Shown one piece after another: positions 44,719 to 56,887 of a DNA stretch of 64,000 nucleotides. The stretch's first letter is position 1; every line of letters begins with the position of its first letter. The DNA lies in contig CM076190.1 of assembly GCA_038277395.1 (NCBI GenBank), positions 252,313,989 to 252,377,988 of the forward strand, in the 5' to 3' direction. The position numbers were made by a program, and so were the translations under genes. The DNA comes from Dryocosmus kuriphilus (taxonomy: Eukaryota > Arthropoda > Insecta > Hymenoptera > Cynipidae). Under the pieces are notes generated by a model, which worked only from the letters and a program-made list of their open reading frames with translations, was not told the origin of the DNA and made no database searches.

Positions 44719-44991
44719 GCTATTCTAACTTAACGATCTGCTGTCCCCTATCTTCCCCCTCACTCTTCCGACCTCGGAAACTCAACTCTAAACTCTCACA
44801 TTCGACTTTAGTTTCAACCCCTTTAACTTTACAAAAAACTCCCACACACTACCACACAACCCTTTCACTACAGTCACCTCCCATATCGCCTTTCACCTCA
44901 ATCACTTCTCTACACCCGTCGCTAAAACAAAAATAGTCAGCACAGAATAAACGCGCGAACTTTACCTTTGAGTACCCGAAAAAGGAAGGCA

Positions 44992-45007
44992 CAAAGAATA
45001 CTTATTT
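44992..45007. repeat. Target site duplication, LINE copy C (right)
   Basis: caaagaatacttattt; one base differs from 39876-39891. Confidence 0.75.
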
Positions 45008-45670
45008 AATTAATTAGTAGGCAATAATAAATATTATTCAGGTACTGATGAACAGTAGCGAAAAAACAAATACATAATATATTATTAATAAAAATTTTTA
45101 ATAGAAAAATATATATATATACCTACGTATATATAAATACAATTGAAAAATTATTTTCAATTTTAAATTTAAAAAATATATACCGAATATACAAACTAAC
45201 CAAAAAGAAAATTATCAAGAACTCAAATTGATGAATTATAACATTTACAGAATTTAAAATAGCAAGAATTTTAATTACAGAAAATTAAAAATCTCGAATT
45301 GTACAAATAAGGAGTTTAAAAATACCCGACATTAATTTTCGGAATTATTTAATTTACGTATTATAAACTAACGAATTAGAAAATCAACGTATCATTAGTT
45401 TCCTCTAAATTTTTCAATTTGTGAAATTTCAATTTTTCCGAAATATTAAATTTACGAATTTTTCAGTAAAATTAACGAACTTGAAAATTTGAAAATTCTG
45501 GATTTCTTTTACGGTAATTGAACTCCTCTCATTTAAAATTTCTTAAATTTTATAATTCGTTAAGTTTTATATTCTACAGTTTTTTTTTGTTTTTATTTTA
45601 ATATTCGGTATTTATTTTTTCGTTTATCGATTTTCTCAGATTTAAAAATTTTCAAGGGATTACAAAAATT
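45008..45670. repeat. AT-rich ~300-bp repeat family
   Basis: Continuation of the repeat interrupted by copy C, with TATACCGAATATACAAACTA (45180) and CTCGAATTGTACAAATAAGG. No gene. Confidence 0.55.
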
Positions 45671-45679
45671 TCTTAGCCG

Positions 45680-48463
45680 AGAGGCTGTGTATGGGAGATG
45701 CAAAGAGCAAGAAAGGAATGTAAAAGGAAGGGGTATGAGTGAAGTGGTGTCAGGGGTAAGAAAGGAGTTTGTAGTAGAAGAGAGAGAACGTAAGAATACG
45801 GCAGAAAAGGAGGTAATAATGGTGAGAAGAATAAAAATAGGGAAAGTAAAAGTGAACATTGTATGTGTGTATAAGAGAAGAGGGGTGGAAGAAGGGTGGA
45901 ATGTGACAAAGAGATGGACAGAACAAAAGGGGGAGGATTTGACGTTAATAGGACGGGATCTTAATGCGTGGACTGGAGAACAAGGGGGAGAAAGGTGGGA
46001 CGAAGAAAAAGAAGTTTATTTGAGAAGGTCAAAGCACAAGGAAACGGGCAGAGAGGGAAGAAAGCTATTAGAACTGATAGGAGAGGCAGGGTGGTTCATC
46101 TGTAATGGCATTACAAGGGGTGATGAAGAGGGCGAGGTGACGTTTGTAGGTAAAGGAGACACTGTAATTGATTACATTCTAGCAGAAGAAAGAATCAGGA
46201 AGTTAATGGTGTGAATGGAAGTGGGTGATGAGATAGGGTCTGAGCACTTCCCAGTGATAGCGACATTGAAAGGTAGAAGCCTAAAGGGCGGAAAAGGGAA
46301 TACCGGAGAAGCTGGGGAGATAAAATGAAAAATGGGAAATTAGGGGGAAGATAAGTTAAGGGAATTTACAGAAGGAATGGAAAATGAGAATCTTGGAGGT
46401 ATGGAAGGGAAGGGATTGATAAGATCATAGAAAATCTTTAAGACGTGATTATCAAGGTAAGGGATGATTTGAGACCGAGAAGCGAAGGAGAGAAATGTAA
46501 GAGAGGACGGTGGGATGTGGAGTGCAGAGAGAGCAAAGTAAAGATTAAAGAATTTGTTAGAAAATGGTGGAGAGGGGAAATAAAGAAGGAAGTCTACAAT
46601 AAGAGGAAAAAGAACATGAGAAAATGTTAAGCAAAAAGAAGCAAAGGGAGAAAGAAAGGTACGCGGAAGAGGTGGAGAAAGCGGTTAAGGAAGGGAGAGA
46701 ATGGGAAGTGATTAATATGGTAAGAGGAAGAAAGAGGGGCATAAACGAGGAAATAAAAATGAACGAGTGCACAGAATACTTTAAGGTATTGCTAGGACGT
46801 GTGTGATATAGGGTGCGGGGTTAAGGGAGGAAGGTGGTTGCAGAGAATGGGGACAGAAGAAACGTGATTAGTAGGGAGGAGATAAATGGAGCAATCACAA
46901 GATTGAAACGAAACAAGGCAACAGGAGAGAATAGCATCGAAAACGAAGAAATGAAATATGGTGGGGAAAGGGTAAGAGAAGGGATGTGGAGGATATATTA
47001 TATAATAAGGTATGGAAAGGAGAAGTTTGGCCAGCAGAATGGCTGAAAGGGGTGGTAGTACCAGTGATTAAGAAAGGAGAGGAAAAAAATGTGGAAGACT
47101 ATAGATGCGTTACAATCATGTCAGTGGGTTACAAAGTTTACGCAGAGGTGCTTAAGGAAAGGCTGGAAAGGCAGGCCGAAGAAGGGGGAAGCATACCGCA
47201 CAACCAAACAGGCTTTAGAAAAGGAATGGGGACAGCAGACAACATTTATGTGCTTAACTATTTAGTGAACGGGAACTTAGGTCAGAAGAAAGGAAAACTG
47301 GTCGCACTTTTTGTAGATTTGAAAGCGGCGTTTGACTCAGTCAACAGAAGGTTGCCATGGAAGGCCTTAAAAGAGAGAGGAATAGAAGAAAGCCTAGTAG
47401 AAAGGATAAAAGAGATATTTATAGAAACTAGGATGAAGGTAAGAGTAGGGAAAAAGAAGGGAGAGGAGTTTTGGACGGGAAGAGGTCTAAGGCAGGGATG
47501 TCCACTAAGTTCATTACTATTCAGTATTCTACTAGCAGATTTAGAGGAGAAATTGGCAAGGAAAGGAAAAGGGGGGACGAAATTGGAAAATGGCAAGCTG
47601 TATTCGCTAGTATACGCGGAGGATATAGTATTAATAGCAGATGATGAAAGAGGGATAAGTCTAATGATGAGAATATTTGAAGAATATGTGAGAGAGAAAG
47701 ACTTAATACTGAATGTGAAGAAAACTGATATGATGTGTTTTAGAAAAAGAAGGTGTAGAATAGAGTATGAATGGAAGATGTATGGCAAAGTAGTAGAATT
47801 GGTAGAAGAATTTTGTTACCTTGGGTACTGGTTTTAGTGTGGTCAGTGGTGAGTTATGGAATGGAAGTTTGGGGATGGAAGGAATATAAGAGAGTGGAAA
47901 GCATGCATGAAAGATTTTTGAGATGGGTCATGGGGGTGGGATGGGGCTGCCCAGGTTATATGTTGAGGGAAGAGATAGGCCGAGGAAAAATGGTAATAAG
48001 GCAGCTAAAAAGGGCTTGGAATTTTGAAGAATAACTAAGGAGGGGAGAAGGAAGTAAGATCGCTCAAGCGTGTGCAAGGGAGATAGAAGACAAAGAGAGA
48101 AGGGGAACATGGGTAGGTCGAAATGGGAAGAAGAAAGGTACGCAAGGAGGAGAGAATGGAGTATGAATGGGGAAAATAGAGATTGGCAAAGAATAGAGAA
48201 CGAGATTTTGGCGAGACAAGTAAAAGTATAAAGTAGAGTCGAGAAAGAAAAGATCAATGATAGATTGGTAAAGGCAAGAGGAAACGAAAGTCCTGGTCTC
48301 GATCGCTAGCCTAGTAAAATAAGAGTAGATAATAAGAAAGATTGTATATATTAGCAATAAGATAGCGATAAGGTATGATATAAGGTATTGAATGTATAGA
48401 TACTTGTAATGGTTTGGTAAATACTCTTAAACCCGTAAAAGGTAGAGAGTATAAATAAACCTT
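45680..48463 (+). mobile_element. 5'-truncated purine-rich LINE, copy D
   Basis: A 2.8-kb plus-strand copy in the copy A subfamily, starting inside the ORF2 endonuclease. Its tail (ACTCTTAAACCCGTAAAAGG, then TAGAGAGTATAAATAAACC) is the family tail. It also has an internal deletion near 47835 relative to copy A, removing about 140-200 bp between GYW and VWSV, and it lacks the CCHC finger. I see no clear flanking duplication. It lies head to head with copy C, ~690 bp apart. Confidence 0.8.
45687..48034 (+). pseudogene. LINE ORF2 remnant (copy D)
   Basis: The endonuclease is nearly complete in one frame (45687-46214): VNIVCVYKRRG, LTLIGRDLNAWTGEQGGERW, AGWFICNG, DTVIDYILAEERI. It continues after a TGA with IGSEHFPVIATL (46233-46268). 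The reverse transcriptase frame 46986-47837 has NQTGFRKGMGTADNIYVLNY, LVALFVDLKAAFDSVNR, GRGLRQGCPLSSLLFSILLA and YAED at 47613-47624, where copies A and C have YADD. It is the best-preserved polymerase of this family here, yet the YAED change and the deletion after CYLGYWF mean it should be inactive. Confidence 0.78.
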
Positions 48464-48994
48464 GATGATTAAAAAGATTTTTAAGAGATTTAATAAATTT
48501 CAAGGGATTTTAGAAAATTTTGGCGGACTTTCAAAGATTTCAAGGAATTTTAAGGGATTCAATAAGATTTAAAGAATTTTCTAAGACCTTTCAGTATTTG
48601 AAAGATTTTAAAGTATTTAAGAATGCTAAAGGATTTTAAGATATTTTAGAGGATTTCGACGGATTTCTGGAATTAAAATAATATTTGAAGGGATGAAAAA
48701 AGGCTAAACATATTTCAAGCTGTTTTCACGGATTTTATTAAAGATATGAAAAATACCTAATTTAAATTATGGCATTTTAAAGCTACATTTATTTGAAAAA
48801 ATAGAAATTCTTTTACAAAACTTGTGGCTTATAAATAAGAATAGTTTTAACTGAAAAGGTTATACAGATTGCTAAAAGGAATCGCTTTAATATTTTACGC
48901 GAATTGAAATATAATTGTGACCCTTTAAAACATTTCCAACCCAAAAAACTAACTTTCTAAACCTTTTGGAAGTTTAAAATGGTGTATCGAAATT
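48464..48994. repeat. AT-rich degenerate repeats
   Basis: 48464-48720 is built of ATTTCAAGGGATTTTA-like units, a cousin of the short-motif satellite. I see nothing definable from 48720 to 48994. Confidence 0.4.
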
Positions 48995-49185
48995 TTTTAA
49001 AAAGTAACGGTAAGGTAACATGACACTTTTCTTTAGTACCGTTAACGGTAACGCGTTAATTTTTCAAAATGTAACGGTAACGGTAACGCGCTACAAGTTA
49101 TTAAGAAATAACCGTAACGATAACGCGCTATAAATTAATAAGAAATAACGGTAACGATAACACGTTCCTTTTGACTGGTAGCGTG
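48995..49185. repeat. GTAACGGTAACG repeat cluster
   Basis: AACGGTAACG-type blocks recur at about 49006, 49045, 49070, 49108 and 49147, the later ones separated by TATAAATTAATAAGAAATAA spacers of about 39 bp. Confidence 0.6.
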
Positions 49186-49189
49186 TCAA

Positions 49190-49540
49190 AAACTGTTTTC
49201 AGAAATTTTACAAGCTGCAAAATTTGAGGCAATGTTAGGCATTCTCGTCAGAAATGAACCTTTGTCAAGAAAAATCATTAGGTCGTTGAAAAAAATTACA
49301 AGTTTCAACAATTTGAGGTTATGCTAGGTAATTCTCGTTAAAAAAATCAACCATTTCAACGAATATCATTAGGTCTTTCAGAAAACTTACAATTTTCGAT
49401 ATTTTTATGTTAAGTTAGGGAATTTTCGAAGTAGATTATTGATTTTTAAAAAAAACCATCAGGTCTTATACAAAAATTACAAAAGTTTGAACAATTTTAG
49501 GTTATGTTCACGAATATTCTGTAACACTAACCAATTTCTT
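49190..49540. repeat. 90-bp tandem repeat
   Basis: Units with marks at 49225, 49314, 49404 and ~49497, just upstream of the acceptor of the last exon. Confidence 0.7.
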
Positions 49541-49553
49541 TTTCTGACTCTAG

Positions 49554-49727
49554 ACTAAAGTTAAAAGCGAAGGAAACATACAATGGAAAAGAATTAAGCC
49601 AGAGAGGGCGCCATGTGATGTGCCCTTCACAGCAACTCTGACATTAAATTATTATCTGGATAAAGGAAAAAAAAAGACGGCTAAAATTTTCGAAACAGTC
49701 TACAAAGGAGTGTTCACGGAGTGTTAA
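49554..49727 (+). CDS. Host gene last exon
   Basis: 57 codons plus a TAA stop, after a good acceptor (TTTCTTTTTCTGACTCTAG), phase 0. The peptide reads TKVKSEGNIQWKRIKPERAP, CDVPFTATLTLNYYL, then DKGKKKTAKIFETVYKGVFT and EC. A Pro/Cys turn, a long alternating hydrophobic strand and a last strand ending in Cys fit the C-terminus of a secreted beta-sandwich protein of the DUF1091/CheA kind. With the two upstream exons it supplies four cysteines (FDLC, QCP, PCDV, TEC), enough for two disulfides. Local GC is well above the flanks. Confidence 0.62.
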   Translation, partial: TKVKSEGNIQWKRIKPERAPCDVPFTATLTLNYYLDKGKKKTAKIFETVYKGVFTEC

Positions 49728-49809
49728 AGATACAATCAGAAATATTCTTATTCAGTTTTCAGTATATTCATCAATGAAGAATGTGGATCATGAAATGTTA
49801 TGTGAATGA

Positions 49810-49815
49810 AATAAA
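49810..49815 (+). promoter_or_regulatory. Polyadenylation signal of the host gene
   Basis: AATAAA, 83 bp after the stop codon at 49727, followed by an A-rich stretch and then TCTGTCCTC. The position suits a short 3' UTR. Confidence 0.6.
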
Positions 49816-49899
49816 CGCATTTTAAACAAAACTCTGTCCTCAAAATTTTCAGCGATCCCTCAAAAGTTGTATAAGATTGAATCTTTCAGTTCTCACTAA

Positions 49900-51000
49900 A
49901 AGATGAGATAATCATTAGGACTTCCAGAGAACACGCATGCTACAACAATTTGAGGTTATGTTAGGGAATTTTCGCCAGAAGTCAACATTTCAGAATGAAA
50001 ATCATTAGGTCTTTTAGAAAGCTTAGGGGTTTCAACAATTTGAGGTTATGTTAGGGAATTCGCGTATCAAATCAACGTTTTACAACAAATTTTTTTTCTA
50101 GATAGTTCAAAAGATTTCCCAAGAATTTCAAAATATTCAAAAGTTTTGCAAAGGTTTCTAAGATCTTAAAGATTTCTTCAAGTGCTTTAAAGATTTCAAG
50201 AGATTCCAAGATTTTCACAAAGATTTTTTTCCACTCAAGAAAGAAGAATTTTCAAGGAGAAAAAATTGATGTTTACTCGAAAATTTGAATTTTCACAAAA
50301 AAAAAACCTAAAAAAATTGAATTCTCAAGAAAAAATGTAGCAGTTGAATTTCTATTGAAAAAAGAATTTCAAACGAAAATGGTACGGCTGAATTTTGAAC
50401 AAAAAAGATTAATCTTAAAACAAAGATAGTTGAATTTTTAACAACTTGATTAAATTTTTGACCCAAAAAACATAACTTATATCCAAAAACGTGAATATGT
50501 AATTTTAAACCGAATATTTGAATTTTTAAGAAAAGAAGATGAATTGTTATCAACCAAGAATAGTGCATTTTTAATAAAAATAGCTACATTTTTGACAATA
50601 AATAAACTTTCAATAGAATAATTTAATTTCTAAGAAAAAAAACTAATTTCTATTAGTATTTTTAACGATTTGAGGTTATGTTAGGAAATTTTCATCAGTA
50701 ATCAAGCTCCTTCAATGAAAATCATTAAGTTTCTCAGAAAACATACCAGTTTCAACAGTTTGCAGTTATGTTGGTCAATTTCGTTAGAAATCAACTTTTA
50801 TCGACAAAAATCATCAGGTCTTTCAGAAAGTATATATGTTTCACGAATTTGAGGTTATGTTTGATAATTTCCTATAGCAAACTTTATCTAACAGCGTAAG
50901 TCATTAAATCTCTCAGAAAACATGGAATTTTCAACGTTTTGAGGTTACGTTAGGGAACTTTCGTCAGAAATCAACCTGTTTAACAAAATAGTTGAATTTT
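49900..51000. repeat. 90-bp tandem repeat with an AT-rich insert
   Basis: Units with the TGAGGTTATG mark lie at 49951 and 50041, then at 50671, 50761, 50850 and 50940: spacing 90, 90, 89 and 90 bp. Between 50100 and 50640 is a different low-complexity stretch of TTGAATTTTTAACAAAAAAG-like words. Confidence 0.7.
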
Positions 51001-51960
51001 TTAATTAAAAAAGGTGAATACTTAGAATTCCGGGAATTCCCTTGAATTACTTGAATATTATTAAAATTTCACAGATTCCTTTTATTTGATTGAATTTCTT
51101 AAAACTTCACGAAATTCTTAAGATTCTTCAAATTCATCAAAAATCCGGACATTCCTTAAATTCCTTAAAAATCCTTAAAATTCCTGAAAAATTCTTCAAA
51201 TTCCTCGAATTATTTTAACTAAAGGTAATTTCTGTTGCAAGCAAAATTCAGCGCGGTTAAGGTTTGCGTGCTATTTCGCAAAAGTTTATCTTAAAATGGA
51301 ATACAAAGTTTCGTCTGCTACGTCGTCAACAGAAGTGCGAAAAGCAGCAAAGCGTAAGAAAAATCAGACTAGAAATGTGGAATATAGATTTTAAAAAGCA
51401 TTGCCCCTATTTCAATGTCATTTAGAAAATAACTATACTTATCGCGGACGAATTAAAATATCTATTTCGTTACTAAGAATAAATTACTTTACACACCAAC
51501 AATCTAGGTCGCCATCTTTAAAGAATACACCATGGTTTATGAAGTTCATAAGATTGTAACCGACGTCAGGAGTTCCATCGTGAAACTTTCTACCCCAGTC
51601 GGTATTACAGTTTGGAATCAAAATGAAAGATGGGATTCAAATCAAAACCTTATATGAACTTGAATGCCAATAATACGTTTGATATAATAAATAAGTTGCA
51701 TGTTGAATTTATTTATCTAAATAAGTCAGCTTAAGTAAAAAATAATTTAAAAATTAATCTTATTGAAAAGTACTTGTATATATGTGTTACTACCTTTTTA
51801 TTACAAATGCCTAGAATTTTTATCCTAAATTGAATAAAGATTGAGCAATTTGTCCAATTATTGTCAGCCTCAATTCTTTCTTTAGGTGCCATCAATAAAT
51901 TAAGAATCATATTTTTTGCCAATTTTTTACCCCTCACCTCCTCAATGTAAAAAGTAATAA
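51001..51960. other. No gene recognised
   Basis: 51001-51240 contains ATTCCTTAAAAATCCTTAAA-like short repeats. The rest is ordinary AT-rich sequence. A 32-codon frame (51296-51394, MEYKVSSATSS) is too short to call. Confidence 0.4.
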
Positions 51961-52860
51961 AATGCTATTGATTTAATTTTTACATTCGTAAAAATTTCGA
52001 ATACATATCTGTAATTATTTAATATTTTTAATGTTTCTAAAGTCAATTATAAGAAACATTCCTAAGAAAATAGTAACTTTTATTTAATATAAATGATTGT
52101 CGTATAGATTTCGGATAAAGAAGAACAGTATTTACAAGGAAAGATTGAAAAATCCCGACAAAAAAATACCAAAACAAAATGTTTCCGAATGTAAACAATT
52201 GAGAAAAATTAATTTTGACCATTTCTTCTATGAAAAATTCAATTTTTATATTTTTTAATATTACTAATACATATTTCCAATCATTTAACGTTTTTTATGT
52301 TTCTGAAGATCATTTAAAAGAAAAAATTATTCCTCATTGAACAATAATCATTTTTATTTATTATAAATTACACATTTGTCGTAGAAATTATAAATGTTAA
52401 AGAACAACCATTTTTTACATTTTTTAGAATTTCTCCTACAATTTTTTCCACGAAAAATTTAATTTTTTACATTTTTTCAAAATTACTAATACATGTCTCC
52501 AATTATTCAATATTTTTTATTTTTCCACAGCCGAATAATCACTTTTATTTATTCTAAATTCATTCTTATGTAGGTTTCGAAAATTGCAAGAATAAAAATT
52601 TTTGCCATTTTTTAACCATTTTTTTACAATTTTTCGGATACAAATTTAATTCCTTACATTAAAAGGAAATTACTAAACATATCTCCAATTATTTAATATT
52701 CTTTATATTATAGAAGTTGATCTTTAAGAGAAGATTTTTTCTTATTTTTAATAAAATAATTATTTTTACCATTATTTACCATTGTTTTTGCAACTTCTTC
52801 AAAGAAAGGCTTCATTTCTTTTGCTTTACAAAAGTTGCTAATAAATATATAAAATTATAT
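51961..52860. repeat. AT-rich degenerate tandem units (~190-270 bp)
   Basis: A mark like TCTCCAATTATTTAATATT recurs near 52009, 52276, 52498 and 52684. Each is followed by TTTATTTATTATAAATT-like sequence. Confidence 0.5.
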
Positions 52861-52879
52861 AATATTAGTAGTGTAACAG

Positions 52880-55400
52880 GGGGGCTTCGGGGTCACCACG
52901 ACAAGCTTCGCGCTGCCGCCGACAGATGGCGCCACTACTCCCTCAGTGGTTTGTGTCCATGCTAAGTATCGACAGTCGGTATTACCCTCGGTCGGTAAGG
53001 TGGGGTTTCTGGATACATCACAAACACGGCAGTTTGTTACCCCCAGTCCATAATGTAGAAATCTGATAAATGCGAACCGAGGCATTTGCCGTTATTCGGT
53101 AATGTAGGGGTTGCGTTCGTGCTAAAACCATTCAACAGCAAAAATGCTAAATGATTGTAAAAACGGAAGTTTGGTGGAAGGGTTCTGTTTCAGGTACAAT
53201 GTCTAAACCTCAATACGCGTGTGCGTGCATGTGTAGGTGAGTGTGTGTGTAGCTAATTTAATGAGTTTTTAAACAATATCGAAAGTTTCTACCAATCGCA
53301 ATGGTTCAAAGTCCCCCGATGTTAGAGCGAGTGTGAAATTCAGCTTAAAATCCATCGTTGAAAAAGTTAACTCAGACAATATCGAAAGTTTCTACTCATC
53401 GCAAAGTTTCAAAGTTCCTCGATGCTCGGAGTGCGAAATGTTTAAGGTAGAATGCATTCTTCATTATTGTCATGGTTATATTATTACGAGTCTTAGATCT
53501 CTTACATTTTAATAATAAGCGAAATGATTTCGGTAAAAGAAATGAAGATGAGTAGTACTTATAATGTTTAAGAAACCACATTGAATTTAACTTATTAAAA
53601 GAACTATATGTTATAGAGTAACAGCAAGACATTGCATACTTAGTGCCACGCTGGGTCTATTTTATCACTTTTTATAAACTAACCAGACAAAATTTACAAT
53701 CATATATATATATTACATGTGCTAATTCTACTGTTGGAAATAATAAACGAGCTTTTAAGCTGTTAAAAATCAGCTAATAAAAGTATTATTTAATAAGGCT
53801 AACCTCTCTTACTTAATTAATCATTGAAATTATTTGAAGGCATTATTTTTTGTTTCAAGTGACCACAATAAATCTACTAAATAAATCTGCTACATATATT
53901 TTATAATCCACTGTAAGAAAGTTTGAAACATTCTTTAACACGACAACGTAATATGCTAAAAATTCAATTCATTTAACTAAAACCTTGCAATACTCGACAA
54001 CGATAAAAGATACGACAAAAATGTATTTCAAAAAAGGGATGTTTTTCGGACAGATCTAAGCGATACACAAAGAAAAATTCCAAAATTTGCAAATATATCG
54101 AAAACTGTAAGAGATACGTAAAAACGGGCAAAATTAGTTCTTACAAAACAGTTCCTCAAACTGATCTACATGATATACTAAAGAAATTTTCAAAAAGTAA
54201 GGAGGGTTGCGGAGCTACAGGCAATAATCAGTAATTTAGGAATGATTCGATGTCGGTAAGTGTCTGAATTCAACCAAGTAAAGCGGGTTGCCGAGCTGTA
54301 GACTAAATTTTGTAAAAACTTATGTTTGATGGAAGGGTTCTGTTTCAGGTTAAACGTCTACACTTCACTGTTTGTGTGTGTGTGTGTGCGCGTGTGGGTG
54401 CAACTAATGTGCAACTAATTTGAAACGTTTTTAAAAGCAAAAGTTATGTTGAATATCCAAGCAAGGAAATTAATTATTGACTGTGTCTTATTCATATCAC
54501 TTAAGGAAAAAAATAAAAATTAGAAATGACTGAGAAATTCTTACTAATAAAGTCGGCTAATTTCAACACACCGAGAATGAGATAACAGCCCCAATAGTAG
54601 ATTTATTTGACATCAGAGGACGCATTGAGGAACAGAAAGTACTGCGCAGGAAGTTTCCATAGAGAGTTTTTCTAGAAGCTTCTAGGTAGATTGTATCGGC
54701 GATTCCCGACTTCTCGACAGTAGCCAATATGCATCGAGAGGTTTCAGAGTTCAAAGCGTCCTTGAAGCGTCACTGCTAGGAGTTTACGCAGAAATTTGAC
54801 GAAGGTAAAACCAGTCATTTGCCGATCGGTCGTGTCTGTGCTAATCATGTGCCTGTAAAATTAATCAGTGACCGACAGTTGATGATGGTTTGTGTCCGTG
54901 CTGAAATGAAATTCAGTCAATAATCAATTACGGCGGGTTACTCAGATATAGCTTTCAGATGCAAGGCTTTGTTCCAAGCTAAATGTTTGTAAAAAAATAG
55001 TTCGGTGGAAGGGTTTTGTTTCAGGCTAAATGTCTGAAAAATTAATCAGTTATCAAAAGTCGATGATGGTTCGTGTCAATGCTGAACATCTGTAAAATTT
55101 GATAGTATCCGACAGGCTATGATGGTTTGTGTCTGTGCTAAATTAATCAGTGCGATGACGGTTCGTGTCCATGCTAAATAGTCATTCAATGTGTGAGATG
55201 AGGGTTTGTGTCCGTGCTAAAATACGTGCTGAGTATCTGTAAAATTAATCAGTAACTGACAGACTTTGGTGGTTCATGTCCGCACTAAGTTTTTGTAAAA
55301 AGAATCATTTACAAGCAGACGATGATGATGGTACGTGTCTGTGCTAAAATGTCATTCAATCAGTAACTAAGTACGGTGGTTTGCTGACATTGGACATCTG
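52880..55400. repeat. Minisatellite-rich region (GGTTTGTGTCCGTGCTAAA)
   Basis: The phrase GTTTGTGTCCGTGCTAAAAT and close variants recur at 52947, ~54890, ~55045, ~55120, ~55155, ~55205, ~55265 and ~55335, often with TGTAAAATTAATCAGTAACC beside them. The phrase GGTGGAAGGGTTCTGTTTCA recurs at ~53173, ~54319 and ~55004, twice next to a TG-rich tract. No gene. Confidence 0.55.
53505..54000. repeat. Dispersed ~500-bp repeat, copy 1
   Basis: A direct copy of 56888-57400, with shared phrases such as ATTCTACTGTTGGAAATAAT and AGCTTTTAAGCTGTTAA. On the minus strand around 53790-53900 it still aligns with the end of the ORF at 63363-63611 (LQIISMIN, REVSLIK). Confidence 0.65.
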
Positions 55401-55800
55401 TAACGACTTGGAGTATTTATGATGTACATAGAACCCTCTATAGGCTTAAAATAAAGAGGGAGATATATTAATAAACAAGGATAGTACGTACATTAGTTGA
55501 GGATATATACAAATACATTGTTTCTACAAGCTTTTAGAAAATTCGATAGGTAGCCACCCAAAATAATACTAATAATAATAATAATAATAATAATAAGAAT
55601 AATAATAATCCCAGGTTATATAAAATACTGCAATACCAGAATGCAGTTTATTGAATGTTTTGTGATTTGTGGCACCACTTTAAATCAGTGCGTTTATCTG
55701 TTTATGTTAAATATGTAATATAGTATCAGCATTCCCGAAGCTTGAGAAAAAAAGTGACATACATTTTATTAATAGGTTTCACACTCGTTCTTCTTCAAAC

Positions 55801-55845
<45 letters not shown>

Positions 55846-56887
55846 TATTTTTAGACATAGCAATTTACCTATCATAATTTGAAGATTTAGCGTACAATAA
55901 AAAAAGAAGTCTCTCTGTTCTTCTAAGGTTGCAGTTATGTCGTCTGAAAAAACATTTTACTTAATTGTTAAAAAATTTTAAGTTCAATAATGAAAGTGTG
56001 TATCACGGTTTTCAAACTCTTTCAAAATATTACATCATATCTCCAAAATGCTATAACGTCATCTGAGAGATTATTAGTGTTATACATAAATAATCAATTC
56101 TCAGTTTTACAGTAATTTTGCAAGGTTAATAATGTGATTCTTGGGAAAAGGGTTAATGTCCATGCTATAGAGTAAAATAATTAGAAGAGCAATTGTACAG
56201 TTCAGAATATGTAAAAAAATAATTTGAAGTCATTTCTATGTATTTGCGAGATCTCTCACAATGTGATTTTAGAGATTAAAATAAGTGCATCATGTTTAGC
56301 CTACTCTTGGTGTCACACAATATATGACGTCAGCTTTCTGTCAACAAATATCAAAGAGAAATTCCCTGAGGAGTTAGTTACTGAAAAAGCAAGGAGATAA
56401 CTGGAGATGAGTGACACATACCTATGGAATGTATGAACAGTAAATTTGTTAATATTACAACATATCCCCTAAGATGCTATAACATAGATTTAAAGTGTTT
56501 TAAGTAATGCGCTTGTCAGTAATAATCGTAGAGTGAACCTATTCTACAAATCTGAATTATTTATCCAACTATTGTGAGAAGCATCAAATCCTTACCTATT
56601 TACAAACGGTCTATTTCCCAGCTTCTATTACTTTTTTTCCGATAGATAAATATCGAAATGCTTGACTTTTGAAAGAGATTCTAAATAACTGACTCAATAT
56701 TTCTTATTTTATTCTTCTATAAAGAGCTCTGTTGTCCAATCTGGATGCACGAAATTTCTCAAAACTTGTTTATATTTACTGAGGAGGAAGAGGAGGTTGT
56801 AACTAAATAAAAGACTCAAAATTTGCATTCAGTGATTACAACCCTTAGACCATCAGTTATAGAAAACTCTAAAATTAAAATGAGTCT
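55401..56887. other. No gene recognised; microsatellites
   Basis: Holds an ATA run at 55571-55609 and a CT run at 55804-55846. Two weakly similar stretches (AATATTACATCATATCTCCA near 56024 and AATATTACAACATATCCCCT near 56452) hint at internal duplication. No coding region is convincing. Confidence 0.5.

Larger units (their letters stand above)
39892..44991 (-). mobile_element. Full-length purine-rich LINE, copy C
   Basis: A 5.1-kb minus-strand copy of the family, in the same subfamily as copy B, bounded by 16-bp duplications. From the right: 5' leader (44719-44991), ORF1 (to ~43400), ORF2 (to ~40150) and 3' UTR. The tail, read on the minus strand, ends with GAGAGTAATAAACGAATCAA. It lies in the second intron of the putative host gene. 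Both ORFs are broken, including by a run of 22 C (G on the coding strand) at 42784-42805. Confidence 0.85.

Noticed and set aside
51296..51394. 32-codon ATG frame (MEYKVSSATSS...)
   Set aside because: Too short, with no splice site or homologue I can recognise.
54563..54754. 63-codon minus-strand frame in a less AT-rich stretch
   Set aside because: No motif or splice context, and the plus strand has stops at the rate expected by chance.
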